Source: Nocardioides allogilvus
GTDB taxonomy: Bacteria; Actinomycetota; Actinomycetes; Propionibacteriales; Nocardioidaceae
DNA length: 64,000 nucleotides
Assembly (NCBI RefSeq): GCF_003047285.1
Contig: NZ_PZYX01000001.1
Span: 124,001 to 188,000 of the forward strand
Direction of reading: 5' to 3'
A model generated the notes under the pieces. The model did no database searches and was not told the DNA's origin. It was given only the letters and a program-made list of their open reading frames with translations. A program made the translations under genes and the position numbers. This document shows positions 41,587-51,256 of this stretch, in pieces; the first letter of the stretch is position 1, and each line of letters opens with the position of its first letter.

Positions 41587-42765
41587 CTACGGCGTCATCA
41601 GGTCCTCGACACACGCGTTCAGCGCGGCCAGGTCGAGGGCCGAGATGCCGCTGGTCAGGCACTGGGCCTGGGCCTGGGCGACGGTGAGCGTCTGGTCGAG
41701 CGGGGTGACGCTGGTCGTCGGCAGGCTGGGCAGCTTCGTCGGGATCGGCAGCTTGACCGGGTCCTTGGTCGGCGACGGAGTCGGGTTGGGGGTCGGGGTC
41801 GCTGTCGACGTGGTCGGCTTCGTCGGCGTCGGCTTGACCGTCGGGGCCGCGGTGCTCGTGCTGCCCCGCACCACGGCCTCGTCGCGACCCTTGGCGGCCT
41901 TGGTCTTGGCGCTGCGCACCGGCGAGGTGGTCGGCCCGGTGGTGTTGGGCAGGAAGACCCCGGCGGAAGTGGTGCCGTTGGGCACCGACGTGAAGTCGCC
42001 GTCCATGTAGGCCTGCATGATCGAGATCACCAGGTCGACGTAGTCGTTGGAGTGGTTGTAGCGGTAGACGCTGGCGCGCTGGCCCTTGTCGGTGGACAGG
42101 TCGTCGTCACCGGAGCAGAGGTAGACGGCCGTCGCGAGCGCGGCGTCGTCGATGTCCTGGGGGTTGCGCTTGCCGTCGTTGTCGCCGTCGACACCGACGA
42201 CCGACCAGGTCGACGGGATGAACTGCATGGGGCCGACGGCGCGGTCGAACTTGGTGTCGGAGTCGTACTGGCCGGCATCGGTGTCGGTGATGTTCTGGGT
42301 GTTGTTCTTGCCGTTGAGCGCGATGCCGTAGATGCCGGGCTCGGCGACGCCCTCCTCGCTGAGGGTGTTGCCACCGAAGCGACCGTGGTCGGACTCGACG
42401 CGACCGATGGCCGCGATCAGCTGCCACGAGACCTCGCACGCCTTGTCGGCGGAGTTGATGACAGCCTCGGCGCGCTGGTAGGCGGCGAGCGCGGCCGACG
42501 GGATGCCGCTGGTGGAGGCGGTCGCGATGATGTCGCCGGTGTCGCCGCTCGCGGCGGCGGGAGCAACGGAGGTGGGGGAGGAGACGCTCGCCGGGGCCTC
42601 GATCGCCTGCGTCGGCACGGCGCTGCCGTCGGGCAGCGTCGTGGTCACGTCGCCGGCCAGGGCGGCGCTCGCGCCGATCCCGGTCAGGCTGGCGGTCCAC
42701 GCGACGGAGAGCACGGCGAGCGGCACGACGGCCGTCGCCTTCTGCAACCGGTTGAAAGTGGGCAT
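41587..42765 (-). CDS. secreted lytic transglycosylase
   Basis: 392 residues. Sec signal peptide ending around ASAALA (about 36), a Thr/Ser/Ala spacer, then a lysozyme-like MltB/SLT domain: catalytic Glu in IGRVESDHGRFGG and VGPMQFIPSTW, as in actinobacterial transglycosylases. The C-terminal third is a Pro/Thr/Lys-rich tail with TPTPNPTPSPT repeats ending in LSALDLAALNACVED. It cleaves peptidoglycan outside the cell during wall remodelling. GGGGAGA lies 6-12 bases before the ATG. No c-di-AMP riboswitch motif is visible upstream, though such genes often have one. Confidence 0.88.
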   Translation of the reverse strand: MPTFNRLQKATAVVPLAVLSVAWTASLTGIGASAALAGDVTTTLPDGSAVPTQAIEAPASVSSPTSVAPAAASGDTGDIIATASTSGIPSAALAAYQRAEAVINSADKACEVSWQLIAAIGRVESDHGRFGGNTLSEEGVAEPGIYGIALNGKNNTQNITDTDAGQYDSDTKFDRAVGPMQFIPSTWSVVGVDGDNDGKRNPQDIDDAALATAVYLCSGDDDLSTDKGQRASVYRYNHSNDYVDLVISIMQAYMDGDFTSVPNGTTSAGVFLPNTTGPTTSPVRSAKTKAAKGRDEAVVRGSTSTAAPTVKPTPTKPTTSTATPTPNPTPSPTKDPVKLPIPTKLPSLPTTSVTPLDQTLTVAQAQAQCLTSGISALDLAALNACVEDLMTP

Positions 42766-42925
42766 TGCTTGTCTCCCCTGAGGGTGCTGCGGTCAGAGCA
42801 CGGCACTCCCTCAAGTGCGTGCAAGGCTCTCAACGAATGGTGTCACAGTGAGTTACGTCGCAACACCCTGGTGTGATGCCCAACACGTCGCGAGGTCCGA
42901 ATCGTCCCTTGCTTGGGGACTACGC

Positions 42926-42931
42926 GACAAT
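42926..42931 (+). promoter_or_regulatory. candidate -10 box of hemL (leaderless)
   Basis: GACAAT followed by 6 bases and the GTG at 42938. The hexamer is a weaker match than the others in the window. The remaining 42766-42925 gap shows no other clear structure. Confidence 0.3.
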
Positions 42932-42937
42932 AACCCG

Positions 42938-44254
42938 GTGACTGCCCGTCCCGCCCCCGTTTCCAGCACGCTCTTCGAGCGGGCCCAGGCAGTGACGCCG
43001 GGCGGGGTGAACTCCCCGGTCCGGGCGTTCAACGCCGTCGGCGGCACGCCCAGGTTCATCCGCAGCGCCAAGGGTGCCTGGCTGACCGACGTCGACGGCA
43101 ACGACTACGTCGACCTCATCTGCTCCTGGGGGCCCATGCTGCTCGGCCACGCCCACCCGGAGGTGCAGGCGGCGATCGCGCAGGCCGTCACCCGCGGCAC
43201 CTCCTACGGCACGCCCACCGAGCCCGAGGTCGAGCTGGCCGAGGAGATCGTCTCGCGCACCCCGGTCGAGAAGGTCCGCTTCGTCTCCAGCGGCACCGAG
43301 GCCACGATGTCGGCGCTGCGCCTGGCCCGCGGCTTCACCGGTCGCGACATCGTCATCAAGTTCGCCGGCTGCTACCACGGCCACGTCGACGCGCTCCTGG
43401 CCAGCGCCGGGTCCGGCCTCGCCACCCTCGCGGTCCCCGGCACGCCGGGCGTCCCCGCCAGCGCTGCCGGCGAGACGATCGTGCTGCCCTACAACGACCG
43501 CGCCGCCGTCAGCGCGGCGTTCGCCGAGCACGGTGACCGGATCGCCTGCCTGATCACCGAGGCGACGCCGGGCAACATGGGCGTCGTACCCCCCGCTCCC
43601 GGCTTCAACGGCTTCCTCGCCCAGACCTGCCGCGACCACGGCGCACTGTTCATCAGCGACGAGGTGATGACCGGCTTCCGCGCCACCCGCGAGGGCGGCT
43701 GGGGCCTCGACGGTGCCGTCGAGGGCTGGACCCCCGACCTGATGACCTTCGGCAAGGTCATGGGCGGCGGCTTCCCGGCCGCGGCCTTCGGTGGTCGCGC
43801 CGACGTGATGAGCCGCCTGGCGCCCGAGGGCCCCGTCTACCAAGCAGGCACGCTGTCCGGCAACCCGATCGCCACCACCGCCGGCCTTGCCACGCTCCGC
43901 CTGGCGACGCCCGAGGTGTACGCCGACCTGTCGGCCACCGCCGACACCATCAAGTCCGCCGTGGTCGACGCGCTCACGGCCGCCGGTGTGCCCCACGGCG
44001 TACAGAGCGCCGGCACGATGTTCTCGGTGTTCTTCCGCGACGGCGAGGTCACCGACTTCGCGGGTGCCTCGACGCAGGACACCCAGGCCTTCGCCGCCTT
44101 CTTCCACGCGATGCTCGACGCCGGGGTCTATCTCCCGCCGTCGGCGTTCGAGTCGTGGTTCGTCTCCTCGGCCCACGACGAGCGGGCCGTCTCCACCGTC
44201 CTCGCGGCGCTCCCCGGCGCCGCCCGTGCCGCTGCTGCGATTGGATCCGCATGA
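42938..44254 (+). CDS. hemL: glutamate-1-semialdehyde 2,1-aminomutase HemL
   Basis: PLP enzyme that moves the amino group to give 5-aminolevulinate; the product of HemA is its substrate. 438 residues from GTG 42938. PLP Lys273 in [17 protein letters not shown]; substrate motifs [12 protein letters not shown] near the N-terminus and [17 protein letters not shown]. Longer frame rejected: it has no ribosome binding site and the GTG has the leaderless-type spacing. The stop overlaps the next start by 4 bases. Confidence 0.95.
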   Translation: MTARPAPVSSTLFERAQAVTPGGVNSPVRAFNAVGGTPRFIRSAKGAWLTDVDGNDYVDLICSWGPMLLGHAHPEVQAAIAQAVTRGTSYGTPTEPEVELAEEIVSRTPVEKVRFVSSGTEATMSALRLARGFTGRDIVIKFAGCYHGHVDALLASAGSGLATLAVPGTPGVPASAAGETIVLPYNDRAAVSAAFAEHGDRIACLITEATPGNMGVVPPAPGFNGFLAQTCRDHGALFISDEVMTGFRATREGGWGLDGAVEGWTPDLMTFGKVMGGGFPAAAFGGRADVMSRLAPEGPVYQAGTLSGNPIATTAGLATLRLATPEVYADLSATADTIKSAVVDALTAAGVPHGVQSAGTMFSVFFRDGEVTDFAGASTQDTQAFAAFFHAMLDAGVYLPPSAFESWFVSSAHDERAVSTVLAALPGAARAAAAIGSA

Positions 44255-44928
44255 GTGACAAGACGATCGTCCACCTGCTCCGCCACGGCGAGGTGCACAA
44301 CCCCGAGGGCGTCCTCTACGGGCGCCGCGACGGGTTCCACCTCTCGGAGCTCGGTCGCACGATGGCCGAGCGCATCGGACAGGCCCTCGGCGAGCGCGAC
44401 ATCGTGCACATGCGTACGTCGCCGCTGGAGCGCGCGCAGGAGACGGCCGCGCCGCTCGCCGCCGCTCGCGGGCTGACGCCGGTCCTCGAGCCGCGCGTGA
44501 TCGAGTCGGCCAACCGGTTCGAGGGGGTCAACTTCGGCGGGGGCGCGAAGACGTTCCTGAAGAACCCCGCACTGCTGCGCCACCTCTACAACCCGCTCAA
44601 GCCGTCGTGGGGCGAGCCCTACGACGAGATCGCGGCCCGGATGATGGCGGCCGTCGACGACGCCCGCGACGCGGCCCGTGGCCACGAGGCGGTCATCGTG
44701 TCGCACCAGCTGCCGATCTGGACGACGCGGCTGTTCGTGGAGAAGCGCTCCTACCTCCACCACCCCAAGACGCGTCAGTGCACGCTGTGCTCGGTGACCT
44801 CGCTGCACTTCGACGGCGACGCGCTGCACCAGGTCGTCTACTCCGAGCCGGCCGGCGACCTCATCCCCGTCGGCGACCGCTCGGCGCCGTTCTCCGCCGG
44901 TGGCGCCAAGGCGGAAGACCGACCGTGA
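44251..44928 (+). CDS. histidine phosphatase family protein
   Basis: 225 residues. The phosphohistidine motif [10 protein letters not shown] sits at residues 9-18, with a second His in [10 protein letters not shown]. Resembles broad phosphoglycerate mutase-like phosphatases rather than glycolytic PGM; substrate unknown. In actinobacteria this gene is often the link between hemL and the cytochrome c maturation cluster, and here it overlaps both neighbours by 4 bases. Confidence 0.88.
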   Translation: MSDKTIVHLLRHGEVHNPEGVLYGRRDGFHLSELGRTMAERIGQALGERDIVHMRTSPLERAQETAAPLAAARGLTPVLEPRVIESANRFEGVNFGGGAKTFLKNPALLRHLYNPLKPSWGEPYDEIAARMMAAVDDARDAARGHEAVIVSHQLPIWTTRLFVEKRSYLHHPKTRQCTLCSVTSLHFDGDALHQVVYSEPAGDLIPVGDRSAPFSAGGAKAEDRP

Positions 44929-45503
44929 GGAACCTCGTCGCGCTGCTCGCCCTGCTCACCGTCGTCACGACCGGCTGCTCGTCCCTCGACGGCACCGGCG
45001 ACAAGGGCTTCATCTCCCAGGACGGTGCCGTCACCCAGATCCCCGCGGCTGATCGCGGCGAGGCGATCGACGTGACGGGCGAGGACCTCGACGGCAAGCA
45101 GATCTCCTTCGCCGACCTCCGCGGCGGTGTCGTGGTCGTCAACGTCTGGGGTGCGTGGTGCACGCCGTGCCGGGTCGAGCAGCCCGACCTCAACGAGGCT
45201 GCGGAGCAGACCGCCGGCGCCGCCGAGTTCGTCGGCCTCAACATCCGCGACGCGTCGGTCGACAACGCGCGGGCCTTCGTCCGTACCAACGAGGTGCCCT
45301 ACCCGTCCATCTACGACCCGGACAGCAAGGCACTGCTCGACTTCTCGGCCGTCCACCCGGTCCGCTCGCCTCCGACCACGTTCGTGCTCGACCGCGAGGG
45401 CCGCGTCGCGGCGGTCGTCTCGGGCCGACTGCCGTCGGTGGGCACGCTCGTCACGCTGGTCGAGGACGTCGACAACGAGAGCCGGGGCACCACAGGTGGG
45501 TGA
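44925..45503 (+). CDS. TlpA/ResA-type thiol-disulfide oxidoreductase lipoprotein
   Basis: 192 residues from GTG 44925. Lipobox VTTGC (Cys18) anchors it outside the membrane; the thioredoxin-fold active site is WCTPC (Cys79, Cys82). It reduces the apocytochrome c heme-binding cysteines, with CcdA supplying electrons. Overlaps its neighbours by 4 and 8 bases. Confidence 0.93.
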   Translation: MRNLVALLALLTVVTTGCSSLDGTGDKGFISQDGAVTQIPAADRGEAIDVTGEDLDGKQISFADLRGGVVVVNVWGAWCTPCRVEQPDLNEAAEQTAGAAEFVGLNIRDASVDNARAFVRTNEVPYPSIYDPDSKALLDFSAVHPVRSPPTTFVLDREGRVAAVVSGRLPSVGTLVTLVEDVDNESRGTTGG

Positions 45504-46251
45504 CTGGTTCCGCGAGACCGCGGGCTCCGGCTCGCTGGTCCTGGCCCTCCCGGTGGCCCTGATCGCCGGCCTGGTCTCGTTCTTCTCGCCGTGCGTGATC
45601 CCGATGCTGCCGGGCTACCTCTCCTACGCCACCGGCATCTCCGGCTCCGACCTCGCCGAGGGTCGCCACGGCCGCGGCCGGCTGCTGGCCGGCTCGAGCC
45701 TGTTCGTGCTGGGCTTCGCCGTCGTCTTCGTCGCGCTGGGCGCCATCACCGGTCAGTTCGGGCTCTGGCTGGCCGCCCACGTGCAGCAGCTCAACGTCGT
45801 CCTCGGCGTCTTCGTGATCGTGATGGGGCTCGCGTTCATCGGCCTGGTCCCGCTGCTCCAGCGGGAGATGCGCTTCCACAAGGTGCCCGCCGTCGGCTTG
45901 GTGGCGGCGCCGTTCCTCGGGTTCCTCTTCGGGCTCGGCTGGACCCCGTGCGTCGGCCCGACCCTCGGCGTCATCTTCACCCTGTCGGCCAACGAGGCGA
46001 CCGCCGCTCGCGGCGCGCTCCTCTCGGCCGTCTACGCCCTCGGCCTCGGGCTGCCGTTCATCTTCGCCGCGCTCGCCTACCGCCGCGCGCTCTCGGCCTT
46101 CGCCGTCGTCCGCCGCCACCAGCAGTGGGTGACCCGGATCGGCGGGCTGATGCTGATCCTGGTCGGCGTCCTGCTCGTCACCGGTGCCTGGGACTGGGCC
46201 GTGCAGTGGCTGCAGGTGCGGCTGGTCAGCAACTTCGAGGTCGCGGTGTGA
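45496..46251 (+). CDS. ccdA: cytochrome c biogenesis protein CcdA
   Basis: 251 residues, six transmembrane helices, start GTG 45496 overlapping ResA/TlpA by 8 bases. Passes electrons across the membrane from thioredoxin through the conserved cysteines Cys33 (FFSPCVIPMLPGY) and Cys152 (GLGWTPCVGPTLG). Belongs to the System II cytochrome c maturation set with its neighbours. Confidence 0.94.
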   Translation: MGDWFRETAGSGSLVLALPVALIAGLVSFFSPCVIPMLPGYLSYATGISGSDLAEGRHGRGRLLAGSSLFVLGFAVVFVALGAITGQFGLWLAAHVQQLNVVLGVFVIVMGLAFIGLVPLLQREMRFHKVPAVGLVAAPFLGFLFGLGWTPCVGPTLGVIFTLSANEATAARGALLSAVYALGLGLPFIFAALAYRRALSAFAVVRRHQQWVTRIGGLMLILVGVLLVTGAWDWAVQWLQVRLVSNFEVAV

Positions 46252-47867
46252 GCGACGTGAGCGACACGGTCGAGAAGGACACCGGGGGCCGCGATCGGCA
46301 GGCCACCCCGATGCCCACCGACATGACGGCGCGCGAGCTCGGTCGCTGGGCCTGGCGCCAGGTCACGTCGATGCGTACGGCGCTGGTGCTGCTGCTGCTC
46401 CTGGCGCTGGCCGCCATCCCCGGCTCGATCGTGCCGCAGGAGGACGTCGACTCCCTCGCCGCCTCGCGCTGGCGCGAGGCCCACCCGAAGCTCACCCCGG
46501 TCTACGAGAAGCTCGACCTGTTCTCGGTCTACGACTCCCCGTGGTTCTCGGCGATCTACATCCTGCTGATGATCTCCCTCGTCGGTTGCATCGTGCCCCG
46601 CACGGCCGTCTACTGGCGCGCGCTGCGGGCCCAGCCGCCCAGGGCGCCGAGGAACCTGTCGAGGCTGCCCGAGCACGCGGCGTACACGACGGACGATGCG
46701 CCGGACGACGTGCTAGAGCGGGCCGCGGCAGCGCTGAGGAAGCGCCGCTACCGGGTGGTCTCGACAGGCTCGACCGCCGAGGGCTCCGGCTCGGTGTCGG
46801 CCGAGAAGGGCTACCTGCGCGAGGCGGGCAACCTGGTCTTCCACCTCTCGGTGCTGGTGGTGCTGGTCGGCTTCGCGCTGGGCGGGCTGTTCGGCTACAA
46901 GGGCGGCGTGATCGTCGGCGTCGGTCAGGGCTTCTCCAACGACCTCACGCAGTACGACGACTTCGTGCCCGGCTCCCTGTTCGACGGCGACGACCTCGAG
47001 CAGTTCACCTTCACGATCAAGGACTTCGAGGCCGAGTGGCTGACCGAGGGACCGCGCGCGGGCATGGCGCGCAAGTTCGTCAGCGAGCTGGAATACCGCG
47101 AGACGCCCGACGCGGAGCCCGAGAGCTATGACCTCAAGGTCAACCACCCGTTGACGATCGGCAAGACCGAGGTGTTCCTGATCGGCCACGGCTATGCGCC
47201 GGTCATCACGATCCGCGACGGCAACGGCGACATCGCCGCCACCGGCCCGACGGTCTTCCTGCCCACCGACCAGACCTTCGCGTCCTTCGGGGTCGTCAAG
47301 GCCGCCGACGCCCGCCCCGGCCAGATCGGGCTGGAGGGCGACTTCTACCCGACCTTCGCGCTCGGCGACGGGATGCCGCGCTCCAGCTTCGGCGACCTGC
47401 TCAACCCGCTGCTGTCGATGTTCGTCTACACCGGCGACCTGGGCCTCGACGCGGGCACCGGCGACTCCGTCTACGTCCTCGACAAGGCCGACGCCGAGCA
47501 GGTGATGAAGGCCGACGGGCAGCCGTTGCGCCTCGACCTGCGCCCGGGCGACACGGTGAAGCTGCCCGACGGGCTCGGCTCGGTCACCTTCGAGGGCATC
47601 GAGCGCTGGAACAAGGTGCAGATCAGTCGCACCCCCGGCAAGCTCGTCGCCCTCACCGGCGTCGTGATGGCGCTGATCGGGCTGCTCGGCTCGCTGTTCA
47701 TCCGGCCCCGCCGGGTCTGGGTGCGCACCCGGCGCTCCGAGGACGGACAGACCGTCGTCGACCTGGGTGCCCTCGATCGAAGCAACGGCGGCGACCCCGA
47801 GCGCGGCGAGCTCGAGCTCGCGGCGATCATGGACTCACTCCAAGAACCGAAAGAGGACAAGTCGTGA
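46248..47867 (+). CDS. resB: ResB-type cytochrome c biogenesis protein
   Basis: 539 residues from GTG 46248. Three N-terminal transmembrane helices, then a large extracytoplasmic domain and a last helix near the C-terminus (VALTGVVMALIGLLGSLFI). With CcsA it forms the System II heme-handling and cytochrome c synthetase complex. GTGA overlap with CcdA, and 4-base overlap with CcsB. Confidence 0.93.
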   Translation: MSDVSDTVEKDTGGRDRQATPMPTDMTARELGRWAWRQVTSMRTALVLLLLLALAAIPGSIVPQEDVDSLAASRWREAHPKLTPVYEKLDLFSVYDSPWFSAIYILLMISLVGCIVPRTAVYWRALRAQPPRAPRNLSRLPEHAAYTTDDAPDDVLERAAAALRKRRYRVVSTGSTAEGSGSVSAEKGYLREAGNLVFHLSVLVVLVGFALGGLFGYKGGVIVGVGQGFSNDLTQYDDFVPGSLFDGDDLEQFTFTIKDFEAEWLTEGPRAGMARKFVSELEYRETPDAEPESYDLKVNHPLTIGKTEVFLIGHGYAPVITIRDGNGDIAATGPTVFLPTDQTFASFGVVKAADARPGQIGLEGDFYPTFALGDGMPRSSFGDLLNPLLSMFVYTGDLGLDAGTGDSVYVLDKADAEQVMKADGQPLRLDLRPGDTVKLPDGLGSVTFEGIERWNKVQISRTPGKLVALTGVVMALIGLLGSLFIRPRRVWVRTRRSEDGQTVVDLGALDRSNGGDPERGELELAAIMDSLQEPKEDKS

Positions 47868-48787
47868 CCGACGCATCGTGGGAAGCGCTCAGCAACCAGG
47901 CGGTCGCGGCCAGTGGCGTCGTCTACTTCCTGGCGCTGCTCGCCCACCTCGTCCAGTGGGCTGCGCTGCGCAAGCTCCCCGCCGACGTCGTCGTGACCAC
48001 GGGTCGTACGGCGATGGCCGGGCGCCTCGCCGTACTCCTCACCGTCCTCGGGGTCGGCGTGCACTTCGTCGCGCTCCTCGCGCGCGGGATGGCCGCGGAC
48101 CCCAACCGGGTGCCGTGGGGCAACATGTACGAGTTCACGCTGTCGGGCACGTTCTTCGTCGGCCTGCTCTACCTCCTCTTCCTGCGCCGCTTCGCGCTGG
48201 AGTGGATGGGACCGCTCGTGGTCGCGTTCGTGCTGTCGATGATGATGCTCGGCGTCATCTGGCTCTACGACCCGGTCGCGCCGCTGACCGAGGCGCTCTA
48301 CTCGCCGTGGCTGGTGATCCACGTCGTCTCCGCGGTGATCGCGACGGGCGCCTTCACCCTGGGCGGCATCGCGTCCGTGCTCTACCTCCTCAAGGAGCGC
48401 TCCAGGGCAGAGCGCGGCTATGTCGCGCGCCTGCCGGCCCTGGCCTCCCTCGACCGGATCTCCTACCGGATGCACGCCTTCGGCTTCCCGGTGTGGACCT
48501 TCGCGGTGCTCATCACCGGGCCGATCTGGGCCCACCAGGCCTGGTCGTCCTACTGGAACTGGGACCCAAAGGAGGTGTGGGCGTTCATCACCTGGGTCGT
48601 CTACGCCGCCTACCTCCACGCCCGCGCCACCGCCGGCTGGAAGGGTCGCAACGCTGCGATCGTCGCTCTCGTCGGCCTGGCCACCTTGTGGTTCAACTTC
48701 ATCGGCATCAACTTCTTCAGCTCGGCCAGCCAGCACTCCTACGCGGCTGACACCACCACCATCACGTCCCAGGAGACCTCCCTGTGA
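47864..48787 (+). CDS. ccsB: CcsA/CcsB-type cytochrome c synthetase subunit
   Basis: 307 residues, about eight transmembrane helices. The tryptophan-rich heme-binding WWD motif is WSSYWNWDPKEVWAFITW; axial His residues occur in IHVVSAV and TGWKG-proximal loops. It handles heme on the outer face and attaches it to apocytochrome c with ResB. GTG start overlapping ResB by 4 bases; a DUF4229 gene follows. Confidence 0.94.
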   Translation: MTDASWEALSNQAVAASGVVYFLALLAHLVQWAALRKLPADVVVTTGRTAMAGRLAVLLTVLGVGVHFVALLARGMAADPNRVPWGNMYEFTLSGTFFVGLLYLLFLRRFALEWMGPLVVAFVLSMMMLGVIWLYDPVAPLTEALYSPWLVIHVVSAVIATGAFTLGGIASVLYLLKERSRAERGYVARLPALASLDRISYRMHAFGFPVWTFAVLITGPIWAHQAWSSYWNWDPKEVWAFITWVVYAAYLHARATAGWKGRNAAIVALVGLATLWFNFIGINFFSSASQHSYAADTTTITSQETSL

Positions 48788-49047
48788 AGGAATTCGTCGT
48801 CTACACCGGCCTGCGCATCGCGCTCTTCGTGGCCTGCCTGATCACCGTCCTGCTCGTCTGGTCGCTGTTCACCGATGGCAAGGTCCCCGCGCTGTGGCCG
48901 GTCGTGATCGCCTTCATCGCCTCCGGCGTGCTGTCCTACTTCCTGCTCAACCGCCAGCGCGACGCCTTCGCCCGCCGGGTCGAGGAGCGCGCCTCGCGTG
49001 CCGCCTCGAAGTTCGAGGAGCGCAAGGCGCGCGAGGACAACGACTGA
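48784..49047 (+). CDS. DUF4229 small membrane protein
   Basis: 87 residues, two transmembrane segments (about 6-27 and 34-53) and a charged helical tail (ARRVEERASRAASKFEERK). Family DUF4229, conserved beside cytochrome c maturation and menA genes in actinobacteria; function unknown. GTG start overlapping CcsB by 4 bases. Confidence 0.87.
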   Translation: MKEFVVYTGLRIALFVACLITVLLVWSLFTDGKVPALWPVVIAFIASGVLSYFLLNRQRDAFARRVEERASRAASKFEERKAREDND

Positions 49048-49055
49048 CGGGTCGG

Positions 49056-50321
49056 CTAGAAGCTCGTCAGGCTGTACGGCGCCGCGCCGCCGTCCATCAA
49101 CGCCGCGAGCCGTGACACCGCGTCGGCCGAGCCGGTGATCCGCCCGGCGCGCGCCATGGTGCGCACGGAGACGCCGCCGAGGTAGAGCGATGCGAGCGTC
49201 TCGGCCGTCAGCAGCACGTCGGCGGAGTCGCTGGTCGACGAGACCTTCGCCCGACCGTCGCGAGCCGTGATCGTGAACGCGCCCTGCGCGTGCCCCAGCG
49301 GGTCGTCGACGCCGAGCACGAGCGAGTCGTCGGCGAACCACGGCCGTGCCTCGAGGGCGACCGGCACGTCGAGGACGCGCAGCCAGATGTGGTCGATCAC
49401 CGACTTCACGTGCACCACGTCGGAGTTGGTCACGCTCCAGTCGAGGGTGTCGTCGGGCCGGCTCCCGTTGTCGGTGACGCGGTCGGTCAGGTCGATCCCG
49501 GCCAGGAACTGCCACAGCCCGAGGTGCGCCTCGTTGGTGAGGGTCAGGAGGTTGGCGTTGACCGGCTTGGGCTTGGCGTTCTCGCCCTCGCCGACCTTCC
49601 ACTGGGCGTAACCGTCCGGGTTGCCGTCGGCATCGAGGTGGACCGCGCCGCGGAGCTTGGTGTCGGCGCTGCCGGTGGCGAAGTCGATCTCCCCGGTCAG
49701 CATCGGCCGGTAGAACGTCGGGCGCTCGAGCGAGCCACGCGTGCTCGCATGGAAGCGGTCGAAGAGATCGCTGATGACCGGCCACATGTCGGCGGGCTCC
49801 ATCAGCTCGCAGCGGCCCGGGTCGGCGTACGCACGCAAGGAGAACCGGGCGTCGGTGTCGACCTCGATGCGCCGGCGGAAGCTGGCGGCGCCGAAGCCGA
49901 AGCGCCCGTAGATCGAGCCCTCGGAGACGGTCAGGGCCGCGACGGGCAGGTCGGTGGCCGCGAGGTCCTCGACCATCATCCGGCTGAGCAGGCCGCGGCG
50001 CCGGTGGGCGGGGCTGACGGTGATGTCGGTGATCATGTGCACCGGGATGACGTCGAGGCCGGCGTTGAGCGTCTTGTCGAAGCTCGAGAACGTGCCGACC
50101 GGGCGCGGCCCTGCGCCGAACTCGCCCTCGGGCAGCCAGGCGCCGACCACGCGCTGCTCGTCGGTGCGCATGGTCTCGAGCCAGAGCCGGGTGTTGAGCT
50201 CGCCCGGCGTCCCGTCGTGGAAGCCCTGGCTGACTGCTTGCAGCCACGCGGTCAGCGCGGCCGTGGCCGCCTCGGACTCGTCTCGGGGATCGAGCGTTCG
50301 GAAGTCGTAGTCCACGCTCAC
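49056..50321 (-). CDS. Eis-like GNAT N-acetyltransferase with SCP2 domain
   Basis: 421 residues from GTG 50321. N-terminal GNAT pair with the acetyl-CoA loop VSPAHRRRGLLSRMM, then a C-terminal SCP2-type sterol-carrier domain. The same architecture as mycobacterial Eis, which acetylates aminoglycosides and host proteins; the natural substrate of most family members is unknown. The frame extends far upstream but overlaps the region of menA; the GTG cluster at 50315-50324 is the likely start. Confidence 0.87.
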   Translation of the reverse strand: MSVDYDFRTLDPRDESEAATAALTAWLQAVSQGFHDGTPGELNTRLWLETMRTDEQRVVGAWLPEGEFGAGPRPVGTFSSFDKTLNAGLDVIPVHMITDITVSPAHRRRGLLSRMMVEDLAATDLPVAALTVSEGSIYGRFGFGAASFRRRIEVDTDARFSLRAYADPGRCELMEPADMWPVISDLFDRFHASTRGSLERPTFYRPMLTGEIDFATGSADTKLRGAVHLDADGNPDGYAQWKVGEGENAKPKPVNANLLTLTNEAHLGLWQFLAGIDLTDRVTDNGSRPDDTLDWSVTNSDVVHVKSVIDHIWLRVLDVPVALEARPWFADDSLVLGVDDPLGHAQGAFTITARDGRAKVSSTSDSADVLLTAETLASLYLGGVSVRTMARAGRITGSADAVSRLAALMDGGAAPYSLTSF

Positions 50322-50371
50322 CACGCTAGTGAACGGGGCAACCGAGTTTCGGGACAGGCCTTCGGACCTCC

Positions 50372-51256
50372 TCAACCACCGACACCGAGGACGATGAGAG
50401 GCGCGGTGACGAGGACGGCCCAGACGAGCTGCCCGACCCCGGTCTGCTGGAGCACGGGGACCAGGCCCGGTCCGGTGGCCCCGCCCAGCACCGTGCGCAG
50501 CGGGGGCAGCATCCGGACGAGGAAGACCAGCCCGAGCAGGCTCCACCAGGTCGACGCAGCAGCGACCGCGACGACGGCGACCGCGGCGAGACCGACGAGG
50601 AAGGAGTAGAGGTAGCGGGTGCGCTCGTCGCCGAGCACCACGGCCAGGGTGCGTTTGCCGGCCACCGTGTCGGTGGGGATGTCGCGCAGGTTGTTGACCA
50701 CGAGGATGGCGCAGGCGAGGGCGCCGATGCCGACGGCGGCGGGGAGCGCCAGCAGCTCGAAGGTCTCGGTCTGGACGTAGGTCGTGCCGATCACCGCGAC
50801 CAGGCCGAAGAAGACGAACACCATCACCTCACCGAGGCCGAGGTAGCCGTAGGGCTTCGAGCCGCCGGTGTAGAACCACGCGGCCAGCACGCACACGGCG
50901 CCGACCGCGACCAGCCACCAGGCCGTCGTCGCGGCGAGCACGAGGCCGGCGACGCCCGCGACGGCGAAGGCGAGGAAGGCGGCCGTCTTGACCGCCTTCG
51001 GTGACGCGGCACCCGAGCCGACGAGGCGCATCGGGCCGACGCGGTCCTGGTCGGTGCCGCGGATGCCGTCGGAGTAGTCGTTGGCGTAGTTGACCGCGAC
51101 CTGCAGCGCGAGGCTGACCACGAGCGCGAGGGCGGCCTTCCACCACACCGGCTCGTCGACGTACGCCGCGACGCCGGTGCCCGTCAGGACGGGAGCGACG
51201 GCAGCGGGCAGGGTGCGGGGGCGGGCTCCGGCGAGCCAGTCAGTCGGGGTTGCCAC
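50372..51256 (-). CDS. menA: 1,4-dihydroxy-2-naphthoate polyprenyltransferase MenA
   Basis: Membrane enzyme that attaches the polyprenyl tail to DHNA to give demethylmenaquinone. 294 residues, about eight helices; the Mg-pyrophosphate motif NYANDYSDGIRGTDQD and the second Asp-rich loop VVNNLRDIPTD are present. The MFS gene downstream of its start overlaps by 17 bases. Part of the menaquinone set with menE, menC, menD and the isochorismate synthase. Confidence 0.94.
   Translation of the reverse strand: MATPTDWLAGARPRTLPAAVAPVLTGTGVAAYVDEPVWWKAALALVVSLALQVAVNYANDYSDGIRGTDQDRVGPMRLVGSGAASPKAVKTAAFLAFAVAGVAGLVLAATTAWWLVAVGAVCVLAAWFYTGGSKPYGYLGLGEVMVFVFFGLVAVIGTTYVQTETFELLALPAAVGIGALACAILVVNNLRDIPTDTVAGKRTLAVVLGDERTRYLYSFLVGLAAVAVVAVAAASTWWSLLGLVFLVRMLPPLRTVLGGATGPGLVPVLQQTGVGQLVWAVLVTAPLIVLGVGG

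Noticed and set aside
42766..42937. c-di-AMP (ydaO-type) riboswitch before the lytic transglycosylase
   Set aside because: Such genes often have one in actinobacteria, but the conserved riboswitch core sequences are not recognisable in this gap.
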